Assembly: GCA_010015655.1 (NCBI GenBank)
Contig: ML976682.1
Span: 209,012-273,011 of the forward strand
From: Bimuria novae-zelandiae CBS 107.79
Lineage: Eukaryota > Ascomycota > Dothideomycetes > Pleosporales > Didymosphaeriaceae
DNA length: 64,000 bases
Direction: 5' to 3'
The position numbers and the translations under genes were made by a program. This document shows, in pieces, positions 21,102 to 32,728 of this stretch (its first letter is position 1; every line of letters starts with the position of its first letter). The notes under the pieces were generated by a model. It made no database searches. It saw only the letters and a list, made by a program, of their open reading frames with translations, and was not told where the DNA came from.

Positions 21102-21984
21102 GGTCACGACGACGCTTGTATTGCCATGGGTATTGTTTCTTCTAGTCATAGATCTCATCATCATCCGTAGCGTCCTCATTGTATCTAGATAGCGTTTACG
21201 AATTAATCTTGAAGTTGCCTTAATCTTCAAAATCTCCGTGGTCGCAAAGATTGTGTCTATCATCGAAAACCAACCCTCACCAAATTACATCGTCTCCACG
21301 ACTCTGCTGCCACTTACGCTCGCATATTGAAGCCTAGATGCACACTTCCAATGAACTGATACCTACGCGCGTGGCGTCTCGCCTAGAAGCATACTCGAAA
21401 CCCGTATTCCTACAACGGTTTGAACGGGTGTATCCAAGAAACAATGGGAGAGTGCCTCGTATCGCCAATATCGGTGTTCTAAACTCCAAATGCACTCACA
21501 TTCAATAATGCAGCCATCATGCGGGAACCCTTGCAGATGGGCTGTGCAATGTACGCGATCACGTACATCATGGATCTAGCCTACAGCACAAATTGCGCTA
21601 GCATAGCGCTTACGTTACTATATTGTTCTCTTACTGTAAAATCTGACCGCATGGTCCGACCCTGCTTCCTTGGCCATCTTTTCGCCCCATCGAGTGCATG
21701 TTCCGGGGTGTCCTTGCTCGCCAATTATTGCCTTGCAGTAGAAGGCAAAAAACCCAAGCCCCATCCTACACCTATGGTAGATATTGCAACAACTATTTTT
21801 GAACCTACCTTGGTCTAGGTCTGATGGAGAGAATGGGACGGGGAAAAGCTGGTCACGCTAGATCAGATAGGCGCAAGCAAGGGTACACAGCTCGGGGGCC
21901 TAACTTGGGCAGACGTATCACACCCACAACATATACTGCTTGACCGCGAGCGTACACAGATGCACGCTCTCTACGGCTTTCACA
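21102..21984. other. Intergenic, no gene seen
   Basis: A 99-codon chance frame at 21519-21818 has no family signal. The rest is non-coding flank of the following secreted-protein gene. Confidence 0.45.
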
Positions 21985-22690
21985 ATGGTCCAGCTTCTGT
22001 CCTCAATCATCCTGGCCCTGGCGTGGGTAGCACCAACCGTCGCGCTGCCTGAAGATACATCGGCTGTACGACATGTAATGTTCCACGTGAGCGTACCACT
22101 ACCACCTACATCCGACCTTGAAAAACGTACGTATATCCCCATCCTCTGATGTGTGAGAGAGGTGTCTAAGTAGTAAATGCAGGTCAAGAAACCAGCGTCG
22201 AGACCCACTGCTACTGTATCAACAACCATGACCCCGACCGCGACGCCGCGGCCAACGGTATCGCAAATTACCTCGATGGGCTCCCCGCCAGCACAAAATG
22301 CGGCCTCGACAAGAAGCAGAGCTACTACAATCTCGCTACTGCTAACATTAACGGCAAATTATACGAGGCGAATGTCTTCTTCACGGGGAGGGTTCCGCAG
22401 ACGATAAAGGCGGACTATTCTTGGTATGTTGCGTCCCTCCCGAAGATCAGATTGACCCGGAACTGACGGTGCGGGTTTATAGCAAAGATCTTGCAAGAGA
22501 GCTCCGGTTGCTGCAAACGCGATGTCAGAATTCGTGCAAGTCGGACCGGGTACTTGAGTGGTCCTGGCTGATCAATTGTATCTCGACACCTCAGTTCTCC
22601 TCGCAGCCGCCGCAGCCGTATGTAGAAGGCGGGGTGGGACTGGAATTTAGGGAAGCGGGTGTGCAGGCTTCGCCGCCGAATCATTCCTAA
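21985..22690 (+). CDS. Secreted cysteine-rich protein with Kex2-type site
   Basis: Three exons, 21985-22126, 22183-22423 and 22483-22690, 196 residues. Introns carry GTACGT and GTATGT donors. The signal peptide (MVQLLSSIILALAWVAPTVA) is followed by a short propeptide ending LEKR, where Kex2 would cut to leave QETSVETHCYC. The mature part has seven cysteines (HCYC, KCG, a Cys at the exon 2/3 joint, RCQNSC, NCIS), so at least one would be unpaired or in a dimer. There is no transmembrane or GPI signal. I do not recognise the fold. It could be an antimicrobial protein or host-directed effector, but nothing in the sequence decides this. Confidence 0.65.
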
Positions 22691-23077
22691 GCGGCAGGAG
22701 TGATGCAGTAGTCGGTGCTAATTCTTATGCCTGCATGATTGAGAAACCGACTGTAATGCCATAGCATCTTCATAATCTTAGACAATCGTAATCACATACC
22801 AAGTGCCTGATCTCAATCCGTCGTGCAATCTCTATCGCTAGTCTTCTCTACATGGTTTGGCGTAAGGTCCTCACGCTTGCCCAGCCATGTCGCTGGCACC
22901 AGTAGTGAATTGCTCACAATCCGCTGTCCTGCTATTAGTCTCGACATAGTTGCAGATGTACTGACATAGCTTCAAACCATCGCCCTTGGGAATGTGATGT
23001 CTACCATGAGTAGCACCATATTGTATACAAGGCCTTGAGGTCCGCTATGAAGACAGTATAATACAAGTGGGCCAGCT
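22691..23077. other. Intergenic, no gene seen
   Basis: Convergent 3' flanks of the secreted-protein gene and the ribosomal-protein gene. Confidence 0.55.
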
Positions 23078-23921
23078 CTACTCCGACAGGGCTGCGGCGA
23101 TTTTCGTTCGCCGCGTTTGCGACTGCCCCGCGAGCTCCTTGCCCTTGTTCTTGTTTTGTTCCAGAATTTCCCGCACTTTCTTGATCGGCGTTCCCTTCTC
23201 CAACACCCCGCCATGCAACAGCTTTACGGTATTCGGTAGCTGACCGTCATTGACCGGTTCTGGTAAATGCATCTCTCTGACGTTCCTTTCTTCTAGCAGG
23301 TATACCCTCTTCGGGCCCAACAATGTTCTGTTGTCCCAGTTCTTCCTCTTGCCTTCCCTCATCTTGGCGACCATATCCCGCAGCTGCTTTGCACCATCTT
23401 TCCGGAACTGAGTGACCTTTTTGACATTCTGGGCTGTGAGCTCGTTCATAGACATGGTCTCTGGGATATTCGACAGCGTCTTTGCCGTCATGGCAAACCG
23501 CATGTCCTTGGGCGAATCCACTAATTCGAGGATGGCGGACTCCGCTTGGTCCTCCTTTACAGGCTCGATGCGGAGAACGCGTGTGTACCCGCCAGGTCGC
23601 TCGAGGTAGCGCTCTCTTATGGGGCCGAAAAGCTTGGGAACTAGGTCATTGGGTTCCTATTGAGCGTAAGATTGCAGTTTGTAGGACCCAATTCAAGTCA
23701 CATACGAAGAATATCTGATGCGCTCTCCGCCTCGTCGCTTCCGTATTCTTCTTGCCCAGTGTTATGAGCTTCTCGGCCAATCTTTGCGCTTCCTTTGCCT
23801 TGTGCCATGTTGTTGTGATTGTTTCGTGCTTGAAGAGCGATGTGACGAGGTTTCGCAGGAGGGCTTGTCGATGCGACGACGACCGGCTGAGATGGCGGTA
23901 CTTTGCGTGCCCGCCTGCCAT
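23078..23921 (-). CDS. MRPL8: Mitochondrial large-subunit ribosomal protein bL17m
   Basis: Two exons, 23921-23706 and 23656-23078 (49-nt intron, GTATGT donor), 264 residues. The N-terminal 120 residues are the bL17 domain: [20 protein letters not shown], then [19 protein letters not shown] and [10 protein letters not shown], and after the splice [26 protein letters not shown]. The bacterial protein ends soon after that. The extra C-terminal half, rich in Lys and Glu ([17 protein letters not shown]), is the extension typical of fungal mitochondrial bL17. It is a component of the mitoribosome. The gene is divergent from RNR1 across 364 bp. Confidence 0.93.
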
Positions 23922-24285
23922 CGTGGGCTAATCAAAGAAGAACAACAGAAAAAGGAGCAAGGGGTAACTCCAGGTTCTGACGCGACGCTCCTCAATTGCC
24001 TCAATGCTGCCGCCGTCGGTCGCCCTCACGTTCCTGAAAAGAGTCGAAGCTTGCGACGTTTGGGCGAAACCCTGCGCCTAGCGCGAAATGGCACGTGCGC
24101 TGACCAAGCAACCACTTTCCACTTTAAGTGGCGAGGCGCGTTTCACGGCCGTGCGTTCGCGCGCGTGTTTTGCATCAACGCGTCTTGATTTAAAAGCCAC
24201 CCACCCCTCCGCTCCTTCTCCGCTTCCACGCCACCCCTTCACGAGCGAGATACCCATATACTTTTAATTTCTTTACGCCATCACC
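23922..24285. promoter_or_regulatory. Divergent promoter with MCB/E2F-like sites (MRPL8 / RNR1)
   Basis: ACGCGT, the MluI cell-cycle box bound by MBF, is at 24178-24183, about 100 bp upstream of the RNR1 start. GCGCGAAA at 24081-24088 and GGGCGAAA at 24062-24069 fit the E2F/SCB-like consensus TTTSGCGC in reverse. RNR1 is a classical G1/S target of MBF in yeast, so these sites probably confer S-phase induction. Function is inferred. Confidence 0.6.
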
Positions 24286-27148
24286 ATGTTTGTTCACAAG
24301 CGCGGTACGTGCAATCTGCATGCATCTTCCAATTGCGATTCCTATTCCTGCCCGTCTCTGCATAACGTCGACAGAACTGACATTACTTCAGATGGACGTA
24401 AGGAACGCGTCCAGTTCGACAAGATCACAGCCCGCGTGTCTAGGCTATGTTATGGACTTGATCCGGATCACGTCGACCCGGCAGCTATCACCATGAAAGT
24501 CATTTCTGGCGTGTATCATGGTGTAACTACGGCTCAACTGGACGACTTGGTATGTCGGCCATTCTGAACCCAGAACAGATGGATGGACTATATCTAACAA
24601 CGCAAAGGCCGCTGAGACAGCAGCATACATGACTGTTACCCACCCAGACTACGCGATTCTCGCCGCACGTATCGCCGTGTCGAACCTCCACAAGCAGACA
24701 AAGAAACAATGGTCTGCCGTGGTAGAGGACCTGTACAACTATGTCAACCCCAAGAACGGCAAGCACCAGCCAATGATCTCGGAGTCAGTCTACGAGATCG
24801 TACAAAAGCACGCCGATGAGCTGAATTCGGCTATTGTCTATGACCGCGACTTCAACTACCAGTTCTTCGGTTTCAAGACCCTGGAGCGATCATACCTCCT
24901 CCGCATCAATGGCAAGGTGGCTGAGCGTCCCCAGCACATGCTCATGCGTGTTGCTGTCGGCATCCACGGCGAGGACATCGAAAAGGCTATCGAAACATAC
25001 GACATGATGTCCCAGAAATACTTCACACACGCGTCGCCCACCCTTTTCAATGCGGGCACACCTTCCCCTCAGATGTCGTCATGCTTCCTCATCGACATGA
25101 AGGAAGACAGCATCGAGGGCATCTACGATACCCTGAAGACCTGTGCCATGATTTCCAAGACCGCTGGCGGTATTGGTCTGAATGTGCACTGCATCCGCGC
25201 CACTGGCTCTTACATTGGAGGTACCAACGGGACTTCGAATGGCCTCATTCCCATGCTCCGTGTCTACAACAACACTGCTAGATACGTCGACCAAGGAGGC
25301 AACAAGCGTCCTGGTGCCTTTGCCATCTATCTCGAGCCCTGGCACGCTGACGTGTTCAGCTTCCTTGACCTGCGAAAGAACCACGGAAAGGAGGAGGTGC
25401 GTGCGCGCGACTTGTTCTACGCCCTATGGGTCCCGGATCTTTTCATGAAGCGCGTTCAGGAAAATGGTGACTGGACACTGTTCTGCCCCAGTGAAGCGCC
25501 TGGTCTCGCCGATGTCTACGGTGACGAGTTTGAAGCTCTCTACGCCAGGTATGAAGCTGAAGGTCGCGGACGTGAGACCATCCGCGCCCAGAAGCTGTGG
25601 TATGCGATTATCGAGGCCCAGACCGAGACGGGAAATCCTTACATGCTGTACAAGGATGCTTGCAACCGCAAGAGCAACCAGAAGAACCTCGGCACCATCC
25701 GTAATTCCAACCTCTGCACTGAGATCATTGAGTACACCGCCCCAGATGAGGTTGCCGTGTGCAATCTTGCCTCTCTCGCCCTTCCTAGGTTCATCGATGA
25801 GAAGAATGGCGTATTTGATTTCCAGAAGCTTCACGAGGTCACCCAGATCGTCACTCGCAACTTGAACAAGATCATCGAGGTCAACCACTACCCCGTCCCG
25901 GAGGCCCGCAAGAGCAACTTCAGGCACCGACCAATCGGTCTCGGTGTCCAAGGTCTTGCCGATGCATTTTTGGCTCTTCGCATGCCTTTCGACTCTGCGG
26001 AGGCCAAGAAGCTAAACATTCAGATCTTTGAGACCATCTACCATGCTGCTTTGACCTCTTCGTGCGACCTGGCCAAGGAGTTCGGTCCGTATGAGACATA
26101 CCAAGGCTCTCCTGTTTCGCAGGGTATCCTGCAGTACGACATGTGGAACGTCACTCCCACTGATCTCTGGGACTGGGCTTCTTTGAAAGCGAAGATTGCC
26201 GAGCACGGCGTGCGCAACTCCCTCCTCGTTGCCCCCATGCCGACAGCATCTACTTCCCAGATTCTTGGATACAATGAGTGCTTCGAGCCTTACACTTCCA
26301 ACATCTATTCGCGCCGTGTATTGGCGGGCGAGTTTCAAGTGGTCAACCCATGGCTGCTCAAGGACTTGGTCGATATGGGCCTCTGGTCTGACAACATGAA
26401 GAACCGTATCATCGCTGACGGCGGTTCCATCCAGCGGATCCCCAACATCCCTGACGAGACCAAGGCTCTCTACAAGACCGTGTGGGAAATATCGCAACGT
26501 AACATCATTCAGATGTCTGCCGACCGTGGTGCTTTCATCGACCAGTCTCAGTCGCTCAACATCCATATGAAGGAGCCCACCATGGGCAAGATCACATCTA
26601 TGCACTTTGCCGGCTGGAAGCTTGGCCTGAAGACTGGTCTCTACTATCTCCGCACCATGGCCGCCTCTGCTCCTATCCAATTTACCGTTGACCAGGAGCA
26701 GTTGAAGGTCGAGGACACGAACGTTGCTCGCGCTCTGACGGGTAAGCGACGAGGCTTCGGTGGCAGCATGTCCCCGTCGCCGACTGCTGTTCCTCGCCCA
26801 ATGATGGCATCTAAGACGCCCAACGGTACCGCCGACACATCACCGAACGGTGTCCCTACCCCGTCGGCAACACCGCCTCCTGTCTTTGAGAAAACGCAGC
26901 CGAACGGCGTATCTACGGAAGCCCTGAACCCCAAACCTATTCAAGCTGACGTTCCCGAGGGTGAAAGCCCTAAGATCGTTGCGGCTGATTCTGCTGAGCA
27001 GCCTGACGATGAAGCTCTTGCCGAAGGTGGTTCCAAGCAGGAGGAAGACGGTAAGGAGAGCGCTGACCGCGAAGGAGACATCTATTCTGATGCTGTTCTT
27101 GCGTGCTCAATAGAGAACAAGGAGGCCTGCATCATGTGCAGTGGTTAG
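24286..27148 (+). CDS. RNR1: Ribonucleoside-diphosphate reductase large subunit (class Ia)
   Basis: Three exons, 24286-24304, 24392-24549 and 24608-27148, 905 residues. The first exon codes only MFVHKR plus one base. It reduces ribonucleoside diphosphates to deoxyribonucleotides with the small subunit. Visible are the ATP-cone at the N-terminus, the redox cysteines Cys218 (SSCFLI) and Cys444 (VAVCNLAS), the active-site loop Asn427-Leu-Cys429-Thr-Glu431, and the barrel motif [12 protein letters not shown]. The C-terminal swinging tail is long and Pro/Ser/Glu-rich from about residue 760 and ends CIMCSG, the CxxC pair that re-reduces the active site. It is longer than yeast Rnr1 mainly through that linker. 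Long antisense frames inside this gene are codon-bias shadows. Confidence 0.98.
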
Positions 27149-27747
27149 ATGCAAGAGGTCACGACGTGATGAGTATAGGTTATCTTTGGACTGGGGTGAG
27201 GAGACATTCGACTGTCTTGTATTATTCCCTCGTCATGTGTATGGATACGGCGTTCTTCGGTTTGGCTTTTGAGTAACGCGGAGGAAATGAGCGTTTCACG
27301 AAGTTGGCATCCTATTTGGCTTGAGCATAGTTAATACAAGTAGCGGCCTCTACTTCTCATAACGTATCCTTGCATATCAATTCCTTGCTCGTGTTCAAGA
27401 ACCTCGATTTCAGTGTTGCGAGGACATACCTCGGACCTTCCTATTTCCGTCACCCCCGCATCCTACTCCGCGGTCGCTGCCCCACGCCCTACCGCGTACA
27501 TGTACCACACGCGTTCTCGCCTTTCGAGCTATAACCGTTGTGCATACGTATCGCCCTACAAAAACCAATTGGTCTTCCCAGTCTCCTCTGAGCATAAAGC
27601 CCGTAATTCTCCGGCCGTCTTGCCCCGTCTTACAGCGCAAGCGCTCACGCCAGCACCACCACCACCAAGCTCCCCTCTGCCAGGCACGCAATAGACCAGA
27701 GCCAGGACCCCACACCCCAATACGCCTCTACCTTACCACAGCTCCGC
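27149..27747. other. Intergenic, 3' flank of RNR1 and upstream of YciI-like gene
   Basis: No supported gene. The C-rich stretch before 27,748 is compatible with a 5' leader. Confidence 0.5.
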
Positions 27748-28313
27748 ATGCCACCCTCCTCCCTCCTCCGCCTCACCCGCCTTCCCTCGACCGTCCGACC
27801 ACTCGCCCCACGCCCAAGCTTCGCAGCACAATCAACTCCGCTTATCAGACAGGGGGTTACAATCAGAACAATGGCATCTGGAAGTCCCAGCGCGCCCTTG
27901 CCAGAATGGCTCGTCATCGCACCCGACTACGACGGCGCGCTCGAGAAGCGTCTCGCAGTGCGACCCGAGCACATTGCAGGGCTGAAGAAAGATGATGAGA
28001 GTTTTTGGCTGTGGGGTGGTACGTCTGCCCCCTCCTCTCTATCTCCTTCCCCCTCTACCCTCCTCGTCTCTTCCTCTCTCCCGGAGCACGGGTATAATGT
28101 TACTAACAAAGCGGGACAGGAGCCATGCTCGCCGAGCCCATAAAAGACGGCGAAACCCCCAAGATGACGGGCTCCGCCATGCTCATCGGCGCGGCAACAA
28201 AAGAGGAGGTCCTAGAGCGGTTGAAGCGCGATGTTTACGTCAAGGGCGGCGTGTGGGATTGGGACAAGGTGCAGGTTATTCCGTTTAAGAGCGCGTTGAG
28301 GAAGGCGTTGTAG
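27748..28313 (+). CDS. YciI-like domain protein, probably mitochondrial
   Basis: Two exons, 27748-28018 and 28120-28313 (101-nt intron, GTACGT donor, CTAAC branch), 154 residues. The first 41 residues are rich in Ser, Arg, Leu and Pro with no acidic residue (LLRLTRLPSTVRPLAPRPSF), as in mitochondrial presequences. The second Met (MASGSPSAPLPEWLVIAPD, at about 27871) would give a cytosolic form of about 113 residues. The body has the YCII/DGPF pattern: an LVIAPD first strand, the dimer region HIAGLKKDDESFWLWGGAMLAEP, then SAMLIGAATKEEVLERLKRDVYVKGGVWDWDKVQVIPF. Members are small ferredoxin-like-fold proteins, mostly of unknown activity. Confidence 0.85.
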
Positions 28314-28952
28314 GACCTAGCATATGCCCAATACTGAGATAATTTGGCATAAACAATATATGCTGATCACGAGTGGGCCTTGTTGTAAATATGTCCATGT
28401 TTTGAAGGCTTGCACGGAGTGAGCATCGGGCCTAGATCATGAGCACGCACCATGGGAAGGATAGGTCGCGATAGTGTTCACTAGATCTGAGACAGACAGA
28501 GGAATTGGAGTGTGCAGATTACGACTAGTATACTTGATCTCTCGACTTGCTTGTGAGTAAGACGTATCTAGTAGACCAATTATCAAGAGAAATAGCATCA
28601 AAGAACACCCAAGAGTAGTCACGGAATCCATTGTGTTAGACTATCAAGAGTTCACATGGAAGTTTGCTTTCCCAAATCGTATCTTTTCGAATGGAGATCC
28701 TCGAGTGATTTATGTCCTTCACTATGATAGCTGTGCAGGACCTAGACCTATCATGCAAGCATAGAGCTATCTCCGTACCAATGGTCGGTAAAGCAAGCTT
28801 CTGAAATAAACCCCCAATACTAATCCATCGCCCTGGTACGATAGGTGCAAATCCAACCACGTAGAAATACTCCAAGCATTTCCTGAGTCGATGGTCGGGG
28901 CATCGGTGGTGGCAGTAGACGGTATCGTAGAAGGGATCGCAGGTGCTGATGC
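28314..28952. other. Intergenic, no gene seen
   Basis: Convergent 3' flanks. Minus-strand frames at 28437-28631 and 28636-28875 show no family signal and no splice support. Confidence 0.5.
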
Positions 28953-30710
28953 CTAGTTCACGGCCTCGTGGTCGAGCTCTTCGATATCGTCTGTGACGGT
29001 GTGGCCCCCCAGTGAGGCGTCTTCAGCGTCGAAGAACTCATCCTCATCGTCAACATCATGGTCGTAGCCGCTGTCTTGGGCGTTGTTCGCCTTATCGCTC
29101 GTGTTGTTCTGTGCAATCGGGGTGCGTGCGGGGGCCTGCGACTTCAAGGGCATAGATGCGACGCGTGTAGTGGGGATATTCGAATCTGCCACAGTTAGTA
29201 AGACGTTCAATGCTTGACTATTTATCGGGTCTTCTTACCTTTAGAGGGACGAATGCCTCGCCTAGTACGGTGGCTACCCTTGGCCACGTCCATTGCCTTC
29301 TTCTCCTCGCGGTACTTGTTAAGAATGTCGCGGCGAACAGATGAGGGGCCCATCCAAGAGTAGTACCTAGTCCTTGTCAGCATTTCTTGTTGCACGGAAT
29401 GGATTTGTAAACTGAAACCCACCAAGAAGCGCGACCGTGGCCGAAGCGGCAGTCAATATCCCAGCAACCCTTAAAAGGCGTGTTCTTCTCAAGGAAAGTC
29501 TGGCGCGTCTGGCCGTCCACATGATCGATCTGGCTGCGCTCCATGCAGTCCAAGCAGAGACCGTCAAATGCATACTTTGCCCTACGTATAGCGATGTTTA
29601 CGGAGTTCTTGAAGTCGTGGGCGCAGATGCCAGAGCTGCATTTGATGGTTTTCGGTGTGAACTCGAATTTCTCGAGCTCATCAATGATTTCACCAATGGG
29701 GTACTGCTGCATAGCGCGATCGATCGGCCAGCAGTCGAGAGCTCTCAAAGCATCCTCATAGTCGAAAGCAGTCTCCTTGCGGCAAGGGCAAGTAGCTCTA
29801 TGGAGCTTGTCAATAGGAAAGGTGAGCTCCGTCTCGAGAATAGACTGGATGTGCGCTCGGGCGGCCGTGAGTGGGCCTTAGAAGTTAGCTTCTCGCACTG
29901 TTTCTAACGAAAGAAGGCGGGCTTACCATCAAGGACACGCGCGTCATGATTGAGATGATGGAAGCTGGACGGATTATTCGTGAAGAGACTTCCGTTGGTG
30001 TGATAAGCCAAGTACTTGGTGAGCTTCATGAAGCCCTCGGCATGGTCAAAAACGCTGCAGGGGAAGGCGAGGCAGCAAGCAACGAATGGAGTGAGGCCGC
30101 CATTGTCAAGAGCGTACTGATAGCACTCCAGAAACCAGGGCTTGATCTTGTCAATGTGGTTGGGTGCGAAACCAAATTGCTCACCCACACCAATGGCGAC
30201 CCAAGCCCGCTCCATGCGAGTGGCCTTGAGATTGTTCGGGAGCGTGTGGGGTCCATTGTGGATGGCGCGAAGCCAGATCTCAAGAGCATGCCCAAAGCCG
30301 CCGCCCTTGTTCTCGAAGGTGATGTCGGCCTATTCAAAGTCAGCAAGGCCAAGTTCGATCTGTGGCGAGAGCACCTTTACGGCTCTGGAAGTCGATGCAC
30401 ACAGCGGTGAGGAGACAAGCCACCACAAGCGTGGAAAGGCAACGCAACATACCAAATTGGGACGGCTTCCCAGGATAGTCTGGAAGAAGCTCGAATTCTC
30501 CTGAAGCACCGCGCGAGAGACGCGAAACTGGACCACGCGGGCACGCTGTGCCGCCGCATTGGCGGGCTTCTCGACAAGAGGTTTCGCAGCCGGTGTGAGC
30601 TGCACGACGAAGTCGCTGTTGGGAACAACGACGATCTGGAGAGGACCGCCGGCGAGCTTGGGCTTAGCCGTAGCCGCGGCGGGTGCGGATGCGTTGGTAG
30701 TGACGTCCAT
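28953..30710 (-). CDS. BTB/POZ-like domain protein, conserved fungal type
   Basis: Five exons, 30710-30453, 30329-29927, 29876-29423, 29366-29239 and 29185-28953, 491 residues. Introns of 123, 50, 56 and 53 nt keep frame; intron 1 ends in a textbook GCTGAC...TAG. The N-terminus is Ala/Lys-rich, then a BTB-like beginning (SDFVVQLTP, RVSRAVLQENSSFFQTILGS). A helical region follows (ALEIWLRAIHNGPHTL, CLAFPCSVFDHAEGFMKLTKYLAYHT), then a Cys-containing module (CPCRKET, CSSGICAHDF, LCLDCMERS, CWDIDCRFGH) that could bind zinc, and a very acidic C-terminus (DVDDEDEFFDAED). The BTB N-terminus suggests a protein-interaction scaffold; the function is unknown. Confidence 0.75.
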
Positions 30711-31510
30711 GGCTGCTGCGAGGTGCGGTGTGCTGTGTTGCAAAGGAGTGTGGTGGAGGTGAGGTCAGAGAGAGGTCGGCGGAAAATAAGGCAACAGCGG
30801 GCAGTTAAGGAAGGCGCGGCACGTTGTTATGACAAAGCAGAACAATCGGGTGTAGACGAACAATAAGTAAAGGTGAAGACGAAGTGCTCAACTGCCTGCT
30901 GTTAGCCACGTCAGTAGTTCGTGCCTATACACTATGAACCTTTTACCGCTCAACTGCCGGTATCTTGTATGCCGGGCTCGTTTCTAGTTTGTTCTTTTAA
31001 CATTCCGAATACGCTATTCTGCCAATTGTTGCGTTATCATGCGCCAGAGTACGGAGTGAAGAGACACATCTTTCTACCTTTCTTACACGCCCACCTTGGA
31101 CATGTTCTAAAATTTCGGTATGGCGAATGGCCCCGTTGCCTGACAATTCGTTGAGAAAACAAGGATAAGGCAGGGAAATGGGAAGACAGGGGCAATATCT
31201 TCAGATAACTGGCCATGGCTGAGAAGAATGAAAGTGAGAGGTTCAGCAGCATTACTAGTGGCGTCCAATTTGACAAACTCACCAGAGGCAGGTCTATGCG
31301 CTCATGGCACCTAGGGTATAATGGCACGGAACAAAAATGCCGTACTTTGACTCCAAGAATTCCAAATAACGCCGGTCGATGCAAGACCTGTGTACCACCA
31401 CGAGAAACCAACCCCGGTTGCACCTGACCTTACTCCATCCCGTCTACTTGGTATCATCCTTGAACCGAACCCTGCACCCAACCCAATTCGTGACTATGAC
31501 ATACCCCCGA
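30711..31510. other. Intergenic, no gene seen
   Basis: Between the 5' end of the BTB-type gene and the 3' end of the Ser/Asn-rich protein gene. Chance frames only. Confidence 0.5.
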
Positions 31511-32728
31511 TCAACTCGCTTTGCTCTTGCCTTTATCGTCATGCTCAGCCGAGATGGGACTGGCTGGGACATCTGCCTCATCTCCCGCATCCTGCCAGTC
31601 TGAGCTCCGTCGACTGATCTTTCCAGGCCCTGTCGCTTCCCTGGGACTGGCAAGCGGGCTTGCAGGGTTAGGTCCGATGCTGCCGTTGATACTATCTGTG
31701 CGACCATGGCCTAGCAACCCGCTGCGGACGCTCATGCCGTCCGTGTTCTGCTTGTTCGCGTAATAGCTGTTGCGCTCGCTGGGCAAAGCAGGCGCGGCGA
31801 CCCCTGACGACGAATAGACACTCGCACGTTCTGCGGTGGCGAAACCCCCAGCAACACCTGGCCTGTTGGCCGGGCTATAGATGGTATCGGCGGTGCCGGA
31901 AAGCACGCTCAACGGGAGTGACTCGCGACTTCCTCCCCATACAGAGGACGGAGCCAAAGCGCGCACGGACGCATTCGTGTCCAGGGAGTTTCGACGTCGG
32001 CGCTTCGAGGAAGACGCCAGCGTCAGAATGGACGCGTTGTCTGTGAGAATGTTGTTTGCCGTGGCAGCCTGGTAGCTGTGAGGGTGTGACTGTTGCGGGG
32101 CAAGATGTGGAGGTATTGCTGACGGGGGAGGCGAGGTCGGGAATTGGTGCGAGAACTGCACAGGAGGGGCGTTTGCAGCTTGCGCATTCTGGGCATGTCC
32201 GCCACCCAATGCATTCGACGGCGCGGTTGATTGTATCGTTGTCAGCGTCGTAGTAAGCGAGCGCTCTGAATGATTAGGCGACGAAAAGGTGCTGTTGTTG
32301 CCCAAGTTGCTGAAGCCAGTGTCTGCCTTGGACCTTCCCGAATGGACCGTCTCGGGGTTGGTTGCTACGGTCGGCGCAGTGGATTTGTTACTTTTCGCAA
32401 GGACACGATGTTGCGCGGCATCGTTGCTCTCCTCTACTGAAGTGAAACTCTCGGCCGACCGTGGGGTGACGGGGCTGGAAAAGGAGAGACGGCGTCCATC
32501 ACTATGGCCGTTGCCATTGCTGTTGCCGTTGACGTGGCCAGACTCTGGGTATGGGTTGTTCTTCGCTGCCGTCTTCTTCGACTTGGACGGCGTGCTACCC
32601 TGCTTCTTGTTGGAGGAGTTGGGCGAGTCGGACGAGGACTTGAGGTTCGCGAGGCGCTTGATGAAGCCCGCAAAGGGCCGCTTGCGCGCTTGCCGATCTT
32701 TGGTCAGGTACATTAGTCCCATGTTCAA
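31511..32728 (-). CDS. Ser/Asn/Pro-rich intrinsically disordered protein
   Basis: Single open frame of 405 residues. It begins with a short basic segment (KRPFAGFIKRLANLKSSS) and continues as low-complexity Ser/Asn/Ala/Pro sequence with no folded domain evident. One block (DNASILTLASSSKRRRRNSL, DTNASVRALAPSSVWGGSRESL) combines a basic cluster, possibly a nuclear localisation signal, with phosphorylatable serines and looks more constrained than the rest. The C-terminus is charged (SAEHDDKGKSKAS). Codon use and frame length support a real gene. The first Met at 32728 or the third residue may be the start, and a small upstream exon cannot be excluded (ATG followed by GTACGT near 32,806). Function unknown. 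Confidence 0.65.
   Translation of the reverse strand: MNMGLMYLTKDRQARKRPFAGFIKRLANLKSSSDSPNSSNKKQGSTPSKSKKTAAKNNPYPESGHVNGNSNGNGHSDGRRLSFSSPVTPRSAESFTSVEESNDAAQHRVLAKSNKSTAPTVATNPETVHSGRSKADTGFSNLGNNSTFSSPNHSERSLTTTLTTIQSTAPSNALGGGHAQNAQAANAPPVQFSHQFPTSPPPSAIPPHLAPQQSHPHSYQAATANNILTDNASILTLASSSKRRRRNSLDTNASVRALAPSSVWGGSRESLPLSVLSGTADTIYSPANRPGVAGGFATAERASVYSSSGVAAPALPSERNSYYANKQNTDGMSVRSGLLGHGRTDSINGSIGPNPASPLASPREATGPGKISRRSSDWQDAGDEADVPASPISAEHDDKGKSKAS

Noticed and set aside
25424..26680. Long minus-strand open frames (175 and 222 codons) inside RNR1
   Set aside because: They lie antisense to a highly conserved coding sequence with biased codons and have no domain features; codon-bias shadows.
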